Below are positions 41,938-55,828 of a stretch of DNA of 64,000 bases, in pieces. A model generated the notes under the pieces. It saw only the letters and a program-made list of their open reading frames with translations, did no database searches and had not been told where the DNA came from. The stretch covers positions 1,054,001 through 1,118,000 of the forward strand of contig JASBNA010000002.1 of assembly GCA_038087015.1 (NCBI GenBank). Reading direction: 5' to 3'. The position numbers were made by a program, and so were the translations under genes. The stretch's first letter is position 1, and every line of letters starts with the position of its first letter. This DNA comes from Cerrena zonata (Eukaryota > Basidiomycota > Agaricomycetes > Polyporales > Cerrenaceae).

Positions 41938-43591
41938 ATGCAGGCTCTCGCTCGTCCTCTCGCCCGTGCTGCTCCCAAGAACCTCAGTCGTGCAGCTGCG
42001 CTCTCGACGTGGTCGGCCGTGCCTGCTGGACCCCCGGACCCCATTCTCGGTGAGTCATTTATTCCACTTTACGTTCTTCGTGCTCCCACTGCAGCCGTCG
42101 GCTTCCTTGGTGTTCCCTTCTGTGTTCCCTTCTGTGTTCGTCTTCATTGAATGCACTGTGAACTATCGTTGAGGGCCAGGTTCTCGGTTGGCTTCGAGAC
42201 TTCTATATAAACGGCATAAATAGACTAACAGACTCCGCTGGTCAGGTGTAACCGAGGCCTTCAAGGCCGACAAGGACTCTCGCAAGATTAACCTTGGTGT
42301 TGGTGCTTACCGTGATGAGAACGGAAAGCCTTATGTCCTCGGCAGTGTCAAGAAGGCCGAACAAATCCTCACCACCTCCAACCCTGACAAGGAGTATTTG
42401 CCCATCAGTGGTTTGCCCGAATTTAACAAGGCTGCTATCAAGCTTGCATACGGTGAAGACAGCACACCTTTGAAGGACAACGCTGTATGTCATTAGCCAT
42501 AAATTTACACGTTACACGCTATTGATCGATGTCCGACACGAATTGCAGATCGCTGTGACGCAATCCATCTCAGGCACTGGTGCTCTCCGTATTGGTGGCG
42601 CGTTCCTCGGTCGTTTCTTCCCTAACACGAAGACCATATACCTCCCCAACCCCTCCTGGGGTAACCATACCCCCATCTTCCGTGACTCTGGATTGGAAGT
42701 TAAGCAATACCGATACTATGACAAGAAGACTGTTGGCCTCGACTTCGCCGGTCTGAAGGAGGACCTCAAGGTATGGCTAATCCAATACTCATCTTGCAAT
42801 GTCGTTTAATATTCCTTGTAGGCGATGCCCGAAAACTCCATTGTTTTGCTTCATGCTTGCGCACACAACCCAACAGGTGTTGATCCCACTCCCGAGCAAT
42901 GGATTGAGATTTCCGACCTCATCCAGGAGAAGAAACTCTTCCCCTTCTTCGATATGGCTTACCAAGGTTTCGCTTCTGGTAACACCACTCGTGATGCTTT
43001 CGCTGTCCGACACTTCGTCAAGGCTGGCCACCAAATTGCTCTGTCACAATCCTTCGCCAAGAACATGGGTCTCTACGGTGAACGTGTCGGTGCTTTCTCG
43101 CTCGTCACTGCTAGTGCAGAGGAGAAGGCTCGTGTTGAGAGTCAGTTGAAGATTGTTGTCCGACCAATGTACTCCAACCCGCCCCTGCATGGTGCCAGGA
43201 TTGCCAGCACAATTCTTAACAATGCCGAGCTTTATCAGGAATGGGAAGGTGAGGTGAAGGGAATGGCTGAGCGTATTATTAGCATGCGTGACCGCTTGTA
43301 CGACAACCTCGTCGCTCAAGGCACTCCCGGAGACTGGAATCACATCAAGAGTCAGATTGGCATGTTTAGGTGCGGAAGATTTAGGGTTATAGGAATATTC
43401 ACGGAATGTGCAAATGACGATATTTGTATTTCAGCTTCACTGGTCTTACGCAACCCCAGACTAAGGTCTTGGCGGAGAAGGCACACATCTACATGACAGC
43501 AGATGGTCGTATTTCTATGGCTGGATTGAACTCCCATAACATCGACTACTTCTCGGAGAGTGTCAGCAAGGCTGTTAAAGGCCTTCTCTAA
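41938..43591 (+). CDS. AAT1: Aspartate aminotransferase, mitochondrial
   Basis: PLP enzyme that interconverts aspartate/2-oxoglutarate and oxaloacetate/glutamate; part of the malate-aspartate shuttle. Exons 41938-42049, 42246-42484, 42549-42770, 42822-43369 and 43435-43591 join to 425 residues. The first 25 or so residues ([20 protein letters not shown]) are a basic, Ser/Arg-rich mitochondrial presequence. Motifs: [59 protein letters not shown] and the PLP-lysine segment [16 protein letters not shown], then [14 protein letters not shown]. The C-terminal exon carries FTGLTQPQ and [13 protein letters not shown]. Length and all active-site segments are as expected. Confidence 0.96.
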
Positions 43592-43900
43592 GTTTGTGGT
43601 TTCGCGTCCCGTGTCTTAGACTGGCTTGGATATAGACATATTCATAGATGTCTAGAGTTCTTATCCTCATTTAATACACATGCATACCAGCTTATCTTAG
43701 ACATTAAATGCTTTCGAGACTGGGATGTGGAGTTGAGAGGCTCGGCATCTTCCGTGTCTTCACCCCGAAAGGAAGTCTTCGTGCTTCGCCACCATGCTTT
43801 GTATGTACTTTCCTCCCCCTCCCTTTGCATTCTCTCTTTTCCCGTTCCTCTATTCTTTACCCGCCATCTTGCTCGACCTTACAGACACTCGTCCGTGGAG

Positions 43901-46809
43901 ATGTCGCTGCGATTCAGACCACCTGGCAGGAAGGCATCGACTCCATTCCCTGGCGCATGGCCAACTACGCCGGTACACGAAAACTCATCTGAGACTTCAA
44001 TGAACCACGCCGAATGCAACGAGGCATCAGGGAAGACCAAACGGATAGTAAAGCAAACTAGCCGGTCAGAGAATGTTGATCCTCCCCATCTTGACCACGT
44101 CGTCAGCTTTCACAAACGCATCTCTCAATCTTACGCTGTCTTTACTCGCCCCCGCCATCCCTCTAACACCGCCGCTTCCGCTACGGGGTTCACAAATAAG
44201 CAGAGCCCGCCAACCTCGCCGGTGTTATCAGTGAGTTTGTTGATTATATGCGCGTAGTGCTTGCTATAATCCGGTTATAGGAAGCGTCAACTATTCCCTC
44301 AGAGGGTATTCACACACCAGAAGACTACCCTATGAGTTTCCCTCCCGATCCTTCTCTTTTATCACACAAGAACTCCGATAATTTCAACCAACTGCCTCAT
44401 CGCCCGCCTCGGAATCCAAGTAGGACATTTTCCCTGCGTCGACCCACGCCAGACGATATTACCGAACGCCGGTTATCTGCGATCCAATTGGATTCACCAC
44501 TCTTGAACCTCTCACCTAATCTCCACTCCTTTAATACGCCGTCACCTGAATTTGCATATTCTCAGATGTCCACGAACCCATACTTTATATCAGTCCATGA
44601 CCGCGAAATTCCTGGCAGTGATGCAGACTTACCTGAAGCCCCCTCGTATTCCTCCTCGCTCTCATCTCTCGCTTTTGCAGAAACCATTCGAAATCACTCC
44701 ACTACAATTCCCGAATTTACTATCACCCCACCCACCGGAGGGGAATTGACAGAACACAATGTTCTGGCAACGTCCAACTCTGGTTCATCTATCGGTATTG
44801 GCACAGATTCTCCTGTGCTACCTTCTGAGGATGGATTGAGTCCTGTCAGTGCTTTTCGTGGACGCCGTTACCACAGTCCAGGATCGCATCATCTCAGTCC
44901 CTCCAGCGCCGACATGGATGCATTTGGCATAGCAGCTTCGAACCATACATTCTCGGATTCGGATTCCATATTATCTATCCCTACTTCATTCCAATCTGCT
45001 TCTGCGCAAGGGTCTATTTCTGCAGACGATACCGCTAGAGGTCATGCCACCCGACAATCCTCTGTTTCCCTCAGCCTCTCTTTAGATCTTTCTTCGAATG
45101 GTCCAGAAGGAAGCTCTACCGGAGTACAGGCATATGGTGACCGCGCTCCTCCGTTTTGCCCTCCTCAGCATCCAGATACGAGGATGAGATCAGGAACAAT
45201 AAAAGGAGAGGTCACTGTAGTTGCAAGCGACGAGAAACCGAAGAAGAGCTTCGGGAAAGCGGCGAGGCTTCTGTCAATACACAAGGTCAAACAATTGGGC
45301 ACTCGTATAAAGAAGCTATTCAAAGGCAAACCTGAGCCTGATGACCCGGGTGAGACTGTTTACGGTGTTACCACTACAACCAATACTGTGGAATACACCT
45401 CCGTAAGTATCACCAATCTCAATACCTTTTTCTCTTCTGAAACAATAAACCTTTGTAGGAACACCCTATTCCCCGCAAACGTTCAGCTAGTCGAAAGTTT
45501 GGTGCACCAAGCTCTCCACCAAAATCTCGCACGAGTCCGTTATTGATGTTTTCAAAACGACGATCAATGCCTGCTGGCGCAGTATCTATGCCTGACGTTT
45601 CTCAGCCTCGGCCTCTACGTCCTACGTCCTTCCTCGCCATGGATGGCCGCAATCTTAGCTCTTCACGGCATCTAGTTGCCATGCCGAGTATTACAGGCTT
45701 CTTGCCTCGCGCCGACGAGCAGCCAAAGAAGGGCCAACATAGACACTCTGGTTATCAACAACTCATTAGACCCATTAGTAAGATCCGGATTGATACCACA
45801 GTTTCCCCGGTTCGACGCCGCATACGCACTCAGACAGCGCCAGCAAATCACAATGACAATTCTAGTACGGACCCTAGGCGTTTCTCAGTCGCCTCTTCGA
45901 TAGGAGAAGTCATTCGAGCTACCGTTGCCCCACACCCATTTCTTCCGAATAAACCAACTCACCCGGGGACATTTGGGCTTGCACATAGAAGGAGTGCGTC
46001 GACGAGTGCGAGAGATGCTTGGAATGCTGCGAAGCGTGTCCCCGAAAGAGACCTCGAGTCTCCCATTGATCCCATTGACGTTTCGATACCCAATTCCCCT
46101 CAGGAGAACATTCAAGAACCTGTCTTGCAGCTGCCTTTGGAAGAGGCTATACACAGCGACGAGGAGGATGTGCTTTCCCCAGTAGAGACCCCTACAAGAG
46201 TCGAACGAGAGGTTGACGACGGTCCCTGACCAAGATGATCGTATTCGGACCCGAACACAGTCCACTGTCCGTCCAAACGAAACGATAGATCAAAGGTCCA
46301 AGCGAAGATCCAGGGGTTTCTCATTTTCGTCCGCAATATCCAAGCGGGCTCTCAAAGCACGCAGTTTCATGGCTGGTCGAAGCAACGAACCACCCTGTTC
46401 CTGCTCTTCCAACCCCTGAACCCCGTGGACACGGTTTTACGGCTTCTGTCAGTGGGATATCCTTCGATATGATCACGTCTGGACAATCGACGCATTCCCA
46501 ACGAGATGATAGGGCTTCTGGATGTGCTGAGTTTGATCCAAATATCGTTATCGACAAGATGAGCTTTGCAGGCACCCCGGGATCTCCAAGCACTATGGCC
46601 AGCAGCATGGATTTCCCTTTCAGTCGGGCCCTTCAGCAACTCACCCTGGAGTTACGCCAAATGAGGTATACTTCTCTGCAGAGTCGGGTTACTCCGCAAC
46701 GGACGACGACGATAGCTCAATGGAAGCAGAGACTGAGGAAAGTAGAGAGTTCACGCGGGCCCTCGGTCTAGAATTCGATGCAATTGTTAATCGAGCCAGG
46801 AACGAGTGA
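43901..46809 (+). CDS. Large Ser/Pro-rich protein of unknown function, 3' end with phase breaks
   Basis: Exons 43901-44230, 44281-45402 and from 45459 on join in frame (GTGAGT and GTAAGT donors, TATAG and TGTAG acceptors). The product is Ser/Thr/Pro-rich and probably disordered, with a basic block KVKQLGTRIKKLFKGK near 45300 and repeated RRR/SRR patches. The third exon stays open to a TGA at 46227-46229, but protein-like sequence continues beyond it in other frames: one from about 46213, one from about 46405, and an acidic ending (ATDDDDSSMEAETEE...RARNE) to 46809. No good introns explain the shifts. Either the gene is degenerating or there are base-level errors. No family recognised; the start at 43901 is the first ATG of the continuous frame. 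Confidence 0.6.
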
Positions 46810-47542
46810 CCGTTTGACAGAATTCCAGGAATGATGAAATCCAGGCTTTTTGTGTTTTTGTACTGTTTTTGTAAGTTGTTCAAGTAGCTGTTGTCATGTT
46901 ATCCGTTTGTATCATACGGCTTTGGTATACCCCGCATTTTCGAAATACCCTAGAATTCTATAATACGTACCCGATTGTTTGTAGTAACTTGGAAAGACTG
47001 GAGTAATTACATTGGAAAAAATACAAGCAGTGGAGTCAGCTTTTCTCGTGGTGCACGTCTTCTTTCGGGTACTAGAGGTTGTAGACAAAGGGTGATTGGC
47101 GCCGGAGTGCGTATAAACAAGGAAAGCAAGAACAATGAACGGAGCGCGCCTCGTTACGAGCTTTGTACAACACCTAGTCGGTGACAGGCTTTTTTTAATG
47201 CTATTGTTCTCTTGAATTGTTGCCGCCGCTTCTTTCGAATGGAGCAGGGGATTGAATTCCCCGGTTGCGGTGGCAAGGTGCAGAAGCTGGATGTGCTTTG
47301 CTTATATACATAGCTCGAAGATCCTCAGGAACTCCCCATCCGCCTTTGAGGTATCGTCTCTTACATTCCATCTCGACTTGGACAGCAGGACTCTGAGAGC
47401 CCATTATTACACTCATTCTAATACACCCTTAGCTGGTCTACGCTCTTTTTAGCCTCAGCTCACGTATACCTTGCTCTACTCACACCTCCAGATACCTTGC
47501 ATTACACTTTCATAACAGTCTTCTCACACGGCCTAAATCAAA
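46810..47542. other. Intergenic region
   Basis: About 730 nt between the Ser-rich gene and the Sur7-like gene, with no supported gene. The last 120 nt (ACACCTCCAG, CATAACAGTC and similar) are pyrimidine-rich and likely the promoter and leader of the downstream gene. Confidence 0.45.
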
Positions 47543-48507
47543 ATGATTCACGGACTCTCCAAGTTCATCAACCAATACCTCGCACCTGTGCTCTCGCTGA
47601 CGAGCCTCTTGCTTATCGTCTTTGCCTTCCTCTCACCCGTTGCGATGCTTGAGTCGCGTGTGGCTTTGCTTACTGTCTCACCATCGTTGAGTTTGACAAA
47701 CCCTGGAGCTACTGATGGTATTGATGGACCTAGTGTCTTCTTGGGCCCACTTGGTATGTTCTAGCTCTAATTTCTCTACTTCCTTTGTAGACTTATTGGC
47801 ATTGGTTTAGGCTCTTGCGAACGTAAGAACAATGCCGGAGATATCACTTGTACCACTCCCACTATCAACCCCAAGTACGGTGCGTTACTTTCCAATTACC
47901 GTTTACACTAAACTTTGAGCTTACAATGCGTTTCATCTTCCAGACATTGACTTCCTCCCGGGTAACGCCCCAGACCTTCTGTCTGCGCCTACCGCAACGA
48001 CGCCCGCATTCATTGCCGTCTCCATCGCCTTCACCCTCGTGTTCTTCTTTATCTTCACATTTACCTCTTTCCGTGCTAAGATGGGCAAGTTTGGAAACGT
48101 CTTTGACAAGCCCGTTGTCCAGCGGCTTACTGCATGGATCGGTTTGCTTGGGTTCATCATTGGTGTGTACCGTTTCCTTCATCTATCATATAAGAGTATT
48201 CTTCTAATTATTTGGTCTTCTGTCTACAGGTCTCACATCATTCCTCGTCATCCGCATGTGGTTTGGGAAAGCCGTTGAGGATTTCAACAAGGCCATTCTT
48301 AAAGGTGGATCCAGCGCCCCCCAGCTTGTTGCTAATACTAGCAACGGCTTCGTTAGTGAGTATCCTCCTTTCTAAATCCATTTACTTTCCTCTGACGATA
48401 TTACCCTCATTGTAGTGATTTACGTTGCGCACGCATTCTACGCTGTCCCATTAGTCTGTGCTCTTGCGAAGCTTCACGTCACCGCTGCTGCTACCGGCAA
48501 AGTATGA
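47543..48507 (+). CDS. Sur7/PalI-family four-helix membrane protein
   Basis: Five exons, 47543-47753, 47811-47879, 47944-48162, 48230-48355 and 48416-48507, give 238 residues. There are four hydrophobic segments: LAPVLSLTSLLLIVFAFL, FIAVSIAFTLVFFFIFTFTS, LTAWIGLLGFIIGLTSFLVI and IYVAHAFYAVPLVCALAKL. A long first extracellular loop carries two cysteines (SCERKNNAGDITC). This topology matches the fungal Sur7/PalI (claudin-like) family, which acts at eisosomes, in cell-wall stress or in pH sensing. Which subfamily is unclear; the short C-terminus argues against PalI, which has a long tail. Confidence 0.75.
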
Positions 48508-48749
48508 AGTCCTTGATGGACGTTTACGAAGACTTCTTACGGACACTGTATCATATATTCTGTTAATGGGCTTCTTTGAACGAACATTGTAGCATTTATT
48601 CTTCATACATTTTAGATTCTCTTGTGTATTATCGTACACACTGTATCGTAGCATTTGGCAAGAATGTCATCAGATACGTTTTCTGCATAGTGAATGCATT
48701 CGTCTAAAATTTTGCTTCTACAATGACTGGGCTGAGGATTCTATAGAGA

Positions 48750-50067
48750 TCATATGTCCAAGTCCTCATCTGGATCATCGTCGTCGATATCATCAGCAGA
48801 ATCAGGATCATACAAAATTGCACCAGGTGTTTGTACGGGAACTTGTATCCCTTGACCTTGAGAAAAACGAAGTATGAGCGTGAAGTATAAAGCATAAAAA
48901 TACAACAAATACCTTCATGGGCATAAGGTAACGGAACTTGCGCTCGCGAGCGTTCTTGGTCGGGTGTAAGGTGAAGATTAAAGGAAACGTTTTGTGTGGG
49001 GTCCGGCGCAGCCTAAGTTTCGACATTAAATTAGAACCGCAGTAGAACAATGCAAGGAAAGTTGAAAACCGCACTTCTTCCATCACAGTTTTCCTCATAA
49101 AGACATTCTTTAGGCTCTCTAACACACTCAGCTCGCATGGTCTGCCTTGCTCCCCGATCCACCCTTCGAGGACTTTCTCAACACCTCTCTTTCTTCCCCC
49201 TTCACTTCCTCCGCCTCTGATTATCACCTCCACAACAATATCATTACCGGCATGTCCCTCGCCCTCACTCCCAAAGACAAGTTTTTCGCTTTCGTACAGA
49301 CGTTCGGAGATGGGTGTGAATACGCTCCAGAACTTTTCAGGTGGCGAGAGTGGTGGCGGAGGAGTGAAGTAGGAGGTGGAGAGGTGAGTAAGAAGGATGG
49401 GTGGATGTGCGATTAGGTGTGTTAGAGATGAGGAGAACCGGGTTTGGGATAGGAGAGGAATAAGAGGGGATGGTGCATGGATGTGCACTATGAGCCTTGA
49501 GGTGCCTATACAATTGTTCAAATTAAGGAGGTAGTCGTGAAGAAAGAAACAGATACTCACTTGCGCCTGCCTTTACTTTGGAGAGGACCTCGAACAGCAG
49601 ATTGTAGACCTTCGAAACAGAAGGAATGGTATCAAGCAAGGTATCTGCAGAGTCAATCACCACATCGAATGGTTCGTCCTTCGGAACTACAAAATATAGT
49701 ATCTGTTTCAGTGGTCGGAATACCACTCATGAACACGCATATAATCACCTATGTCGACAATCTTCATAACATCCTCAGCGATACCTTTCGGAAAGACATC
49801 ATCCGAGTATCCAAGAACCCTGTCTGTCCAGTCATGAATCTGTAATTCGACCCCTTGAGGTTGTAGATGCGGGAGGTTCACCAGTCTCTCGGGCGGGTAT
49901 AAGAACGAAAATAAGATAATATGTCGTTTGAGTAATGTCTTGCTAGGTATCGAGCATGTAAGACTTCGAATAATAGGTAGACATGATGTTACAGTCGATG
50001 ATTGCAAGAGCACGAAAGGTTGTTGTGTGCGAGATGAGGGAGTCAAGATGGAGGGAAGGAGTGGCAT
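48750..50067 (-). CDS. ELP5: Elongator complex protein 5
   Basis: Subunit of the Elp4-Elp5-Elp6 RecA-like hexameric ring of Elongator, needed for wobble-uridine modification of tRNAs. ATG at 50067. The N-terminal exon contains PFVLLQSSTVTSC; a later exon has DVVIDSADTLLD (Walker B-like position of the RecA fold) and the helix VYNLLFEVLSKVKA. Then come SRLIVHIHAPSPLIPLL and an insert rich in Gly/Glu. The C-terminal exons give NVSFNLHLTPDQERARAQVPLPYAHE and the acidic end ILYDPDSADDIDDDDPDEDLDI; the pattern TFNL...VxLPY followed by an acidic tail with LYDPDSADD is the family signature. Exact splice sites in the middle were not all resolved. Confidence 0.85.
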
Positions 50068-50255
50068 GGTTGATCAAAGATCGAGTCTTTGGCGAGAGCT
50101 TCTATAATTGACGACGGTGCCAGTGAACTTCAAGAAAGTTTGGACACATCTCTCATAACCGCTATCCAAAGGCTCTACACTCATATCTTGCGCCCGAGTG
50201 AGGGTGATATATAAGACAATTATAGACTATCTAGTAACAATACAAGTCGACGAGA

Positions 50256-51144
50256 TTATGCCTGCTGGTTCTTCTCGTAAGTTTTCCTGTCCAAAACTCT
50301 CTCGTGTACACTCCACCCAAATACGCCAACCGTCTCTACAAGGCTTCCGCTTGAGAATCCCTGTCTACGCAAAGACTTGCCGAGATACGACGTCAATTCG
50401 GCATCCAACGCTTTCACCCGTTGTACCTTCTTCTCCTGGAACGCAAATTTCAACGCGCATTTCAATAGATCATCTTGTACTAAAGTGGATCGGTAGGGTT
50501 CTTCTACGTAGAAGTGACGGATGGTGGCGAGAGATGATGTGCCTTTGGCAGTGAGTTTGGATTTCTGGTCATCCGACGAGAGTGGGATATCCCCGGAGGC
50601 AGAATCGGTTGAGGCATCCACTGCAATGAGTCCTACAAATCTGCCATTGTATTCAAGGATCCAGAATCCAGATGCGGGTGATCGCGAATAGTAGGCGGCG
50701 GTGTCAGCTAAATCGACACTGTGAAGTGCATCTTGCATGGATTCCTCAAACGCCGGTCGATTGTACCTGAGGACAACAAGTTAGCTATGTAGTACGTGTT
50801 CAGTCGTAAGTAGTACATACCAATCTGTACCAAACATTATAGGGGAGAGCCATACAAGCAAATGCAGGTATTGGTGATAGGTAACCCAAATACCCTTGCT
50901 CGGGTCTCGGCCACCAGTTCATATATTGAATAAGTGTCGAAGAGAGAGCTATCCATAGCCCTACCACAAAGAAATTTGTGTATACTACAAAGCTTGTAAA
51001 TCAGTAACAGTATCACACGATTAGAGGTAGTGCTTTACCTTTGATGTTAGCAGCAGTAAGGCCTTCCATCCGCCCTTTGCTGATATAAAACCGAGCCGCC
51101 TTCTGGTCTGAGGTTTGGAATGGGCGAATTGTTGCCTCGGACAT
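50256..51144 (-). CDS. GNAT-type acetyltransferase with hydrophobic insert
   Basis: ATG at 51144 opens MSEATIRPFQTSDQKAARFY, typical of GNAT proteins (first strand). After the intron starting near 51038, exon 2 encodes a hydrophobic segment, FFVVGLWIALSSTLIQYMNWW, and then YLSPIPAFACMALPY, likely membrane hairpins. The last exon has GFWILEYNGRFVGLIAVDAS (strand 4), IRHFYVEEPYRSTLVQDDLLKCALKFAF (acetyl-CoA pyrophosphate loop and helix) and VKALDAELTSYLGKSLRRQGF. The architecture of a GNAT domain interrupted near its N-terminus by membrane helices recalls fungal and animal NAT8-like proteins. Substrate unknown. Confidence 0.75.
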
Positions 51145-51397
51145 TTTCGTGACTATCGGGGGAAGTAGAGGAGGAGAGAAGGATGTCGTGGCTCGAGAGT
51201 AGGATGCGCTGCATTTTTGAAGAAATTGAATTAATGTGACAGACAGGAACACAGCGCACGTTCGTCCATTTCCGGAATGAGATCGATCGCAAATGATCAA
51301 CCGATCAACTCCAGGAGAGAAAGTATATATATGGAAATAGATCCTTCTTCTCACCGACCCCTCTTGAACCTGAACATAACGGTAATCTCCAAAAATC

Positions 51398-52912
51398 ATG
51401 CTGATCACCAAGACATTCCACGACGTTCCGTCCCAGCTAGACGCTAATGGTCGTCCCATTCGCATCTTCGTCATTGCACCTACTGTCCCCGGTTATCCTA
51501 ATGCCAAGTTCCCTGGTACATACAATGATACCGATTAGATATACTGACTGTTGGCTCACGTTGTCATTAGGCGTTGTTTGCTTCAGGTTTATATATATAC
51601 TACGTTGTATAACATACATTGACTGATCTGGCGACGATGTCAGTGAAATCTACCAGGTAACTGGACCCGTCGAACGTTTCGCCGGCCAGATTGCTAGCAG
51701 TGGTTACGTCGTCGGTAAGCAGTCGCATCGTAAAAAGCTCACTTGAATGTGCATGAATCGCTACCCTACGTATACAGCATGTCCCTCGTCCTACCACGAA
51801 TTTCAAGGCCCCGAAGCTATCCCTTACGACGTCGAAGGTATTCCGTAGACTCGATCAGCCCTTACTGATAATCTCTGACACAATCTGACATCCAGGTACT
51901 GACAGAGGCAACAAGTTCAAGGTCTGTTGGCATTTTACTAGCACATACACTCTTGCCTCACTATCTTCATACAGATTGAGAAGGAAATAGCTGCATACAA
52001 CGAGGTATAGTTCCCTAACGACATCTATGCACTATATGCGTCGTTCAAGACCTTACTCCTTGTTTCCTACAGGATGCCAAACTTGCAATCGACTTGCTGA
52101 CCTCCCTGCCCAACTGCAACGGACGAATTGCTGGTACGCTGCCCTGCATCCCCCATTTCCCTCGTCCCCTCCAACGAAGAAAAAAAAACTAATCAATCGA
52201 TAATCTCCAGCAACTGGAATGTGTCTTGGTGGCCATCTTGTACGTATAAGTCTACAAATTTCGTCAGAAGACACGAAACTAATCAGTGCACCTGATATTT
52301 AGGCCTTCCGTGTACGCCTTGTTTCCGTCTCTAGGCCTGGTCTAGACATAACCTTTATTTATCCACAGGCTGCTTTTGACCCTCGAGTCCTCTCCGCCTT
52401 CTGTTTCTTCGCTACAGACATCCACTCTGCCACCCTCGGAAAGGGTAAGAGCGATGACACCCTTATCCGTGTACGCAACGGCGAGTTGACTGGCAGAGGC
52501 GAGGTCGTGGTACGTCCAGCATTTTTTGTACCCCAAATTATCGAATGGGACAACCCATGCCGGACTTCGATATAGATGGTTTTCGGCAAACAAGACACTC
52601 ACGTCCCACGAGAAGGCAGGGATCTCATCCGGAAGACATTAGAAGATGCTAACGTGACGGCTTCGGTTCGTATTCTCTATCGTGCCGATTCCGCGAAGTA
52701 ACACATTGACTCATGCCACGGTCCGGTGTATACAGCTCTTGGAGGTTCAAGCTCAGCATGCTTTCATTCGTGACGAGGAGTCCAAAGGACGATGGGATGC
52801 TGCACTTACTCGCTCCATGTTCACATTTATGATGGAAGTCTTTGAGCGCACTGTAGGCAGAGATTTGGGTGAGAAGGTTGGCAATGTGGGGGAGCCTGAA
52901 CACGTTTGCTAA
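51398..52912 (+). CDS. Dienelactone hydrolase family protein, 12 exons
   Basis: Alpha/beta-hydrolase of the DLH family. I resolve 12 exons: 51398-51515, 51571-51586, 51644-51714, 51778-51837, 51896-51921, 51975-52004, 52073-52133, 52211-52239, 52303-52311, 52369-52509, 52576-52665 and 52736-52912. Together they give 275 residues with no frame problem. The catalytic Cys lies in TGMCLGGHLAF, the Asp in MVFGKQDTHVP and the His in QAQHAFIRDE, the Cys-Asp-His triad of the family. Conserved context PGVVCFSEIYQVTGPVERFA and GYVVACPSSYHEF supports the small exons of 16 and 9 nt. Fungal members are mostly uncharacterised cytosolic carboxymethylenebutenolidase-like enzymes; the substrate is unknown. 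The start is the first ATG after a pyrimidine/AAAA leader. Confidence 0.9.
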
Positions 52913-53275
52913 ATCACAATGATGTAATGTACTTTTATCAAACAATCACTAACATGTAGACATATTGAAATTGGACATGAAGCCATTTCAAATTTGTTGA
53001 TCTGATATAACACTCGAATGACACGCATATGGCAAGTAACGATACAAACAATGCAATCTTTGAATTCATTCAGCGCAACAACTACACATTTGACATTCAA
53101 CGTGGCCACCTCGAAGCGATGGCTGCCGGCGGTTTCGTATTGTTGATACAGCAAGGGAAAGTGATAAAAAGTTACAAGGCTTGCAGCGTTAGATAGACCA
53201 TGCGATGATGATGAGGAAGAAAGAAACAAGAGAAAACTACCGTAAAGAGAAACGAAAAAATTACATCTAAGCAGT
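52913..53275. other. Convergent 3' intergenic region
   Basis: About 360 nt between the ends of the hydrolase gene and TEF1. It must hold both 3' UTRs. No gene is seen. Confidence 0.45.
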
Positions 53276-55015
<1,740 letters not shown>

Positions 55016-55031
55016 TTTTGTTTTTGGTTGT

Positions 55032-55210
55032 CTGTGAGGAATACCGGTCAGAACAACTGTGTAAAACGAGAGGAACAGGTACAGGTGCAGATGTGCGCCC
55101 CAAGCGGAGTCGCTTGTCTCGCATAGATATCGCGCTTCGCACTAGCGAGCTAAGACATCGCGCTTGGGAAACGGGGGACACCCGGGGGCGAGTAAAAGCA
55201 AGGTACTTAC
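55032..55210 (-). other. Probable 5' UTR intron of TEF1
   Basis: Read on the minus strand, GTAAGTACC begins at 55210 and TCCTCACAG ends at 55032, leaving a 16-nt leader before ATG. A leader intron of about 180 nt is usual for fungal eEF1A genes and often boosts expression. Confidence 0.6.
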
Positions 55211-55828
55211 GGAGAGCGTGAAAAAAGAAAGTGAAGGTCGTTAGATGGGAGGAGGTGGAGGATGAGAGGTAAGAAGGAAAACGCAGGGTGGAGGGTATTT
55301 ATGCTTATGTACCCTCACAAAAATTTAGCGATCGATACCCATCAGATTACACAGATATCCCTCCGGAAGGCGCCGCCCCAGTCCGGGCTCCAGCCGGAAT
55401 TGACGCTCAAGCTCTGTTGCATCCGCATGACTGGCAGGATTGGACCCGATTGACCAAACACAAACGCCAACGGAAACTTGTTAAACATTGCGCGTACTAA
55501 TCTACAAGATATACTATGGCTAACAAAATCTGATCAATGCTACTTGAAGTAAGAATACAACTGCGACGATTAATAGCGATGCGCCCAAACATGGATGATG
55601 TAAATAAAAAAAGACGCGCTATAAGATGCGAGAAAGAATGCTGGATGATTGAAGATAATAACAACGAGGCAAGTGAGTAGAACACCAGAACATCTGATAA
55701 GACAGTCACCGGTGGATGTGTGATGAGAAGGCCCCTTTGTCTTACCAGATACGAATAAACGAAGGGCACAGGGCACAAGGACAGACGTGCAAACGTGGAA
55801 GATTCGTCCCTCATCAAGCACCAGCAGG
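55211..55828. other. TEF1 promoter side and kinase 3' flank
   Basis: About 600 nt. The part next to 55211 should be the strong TEF1 promoter and transcription start. The rest, up to the kinase stop at 55829, shows no gene. Confidence 0.45.

Noticed and set aside
49147..49416. 89-codon plus-strand frame within ELP5
   Set aside because: Antisense of the coding exon of ELP5; the minus-strand reading has the conserved family text.
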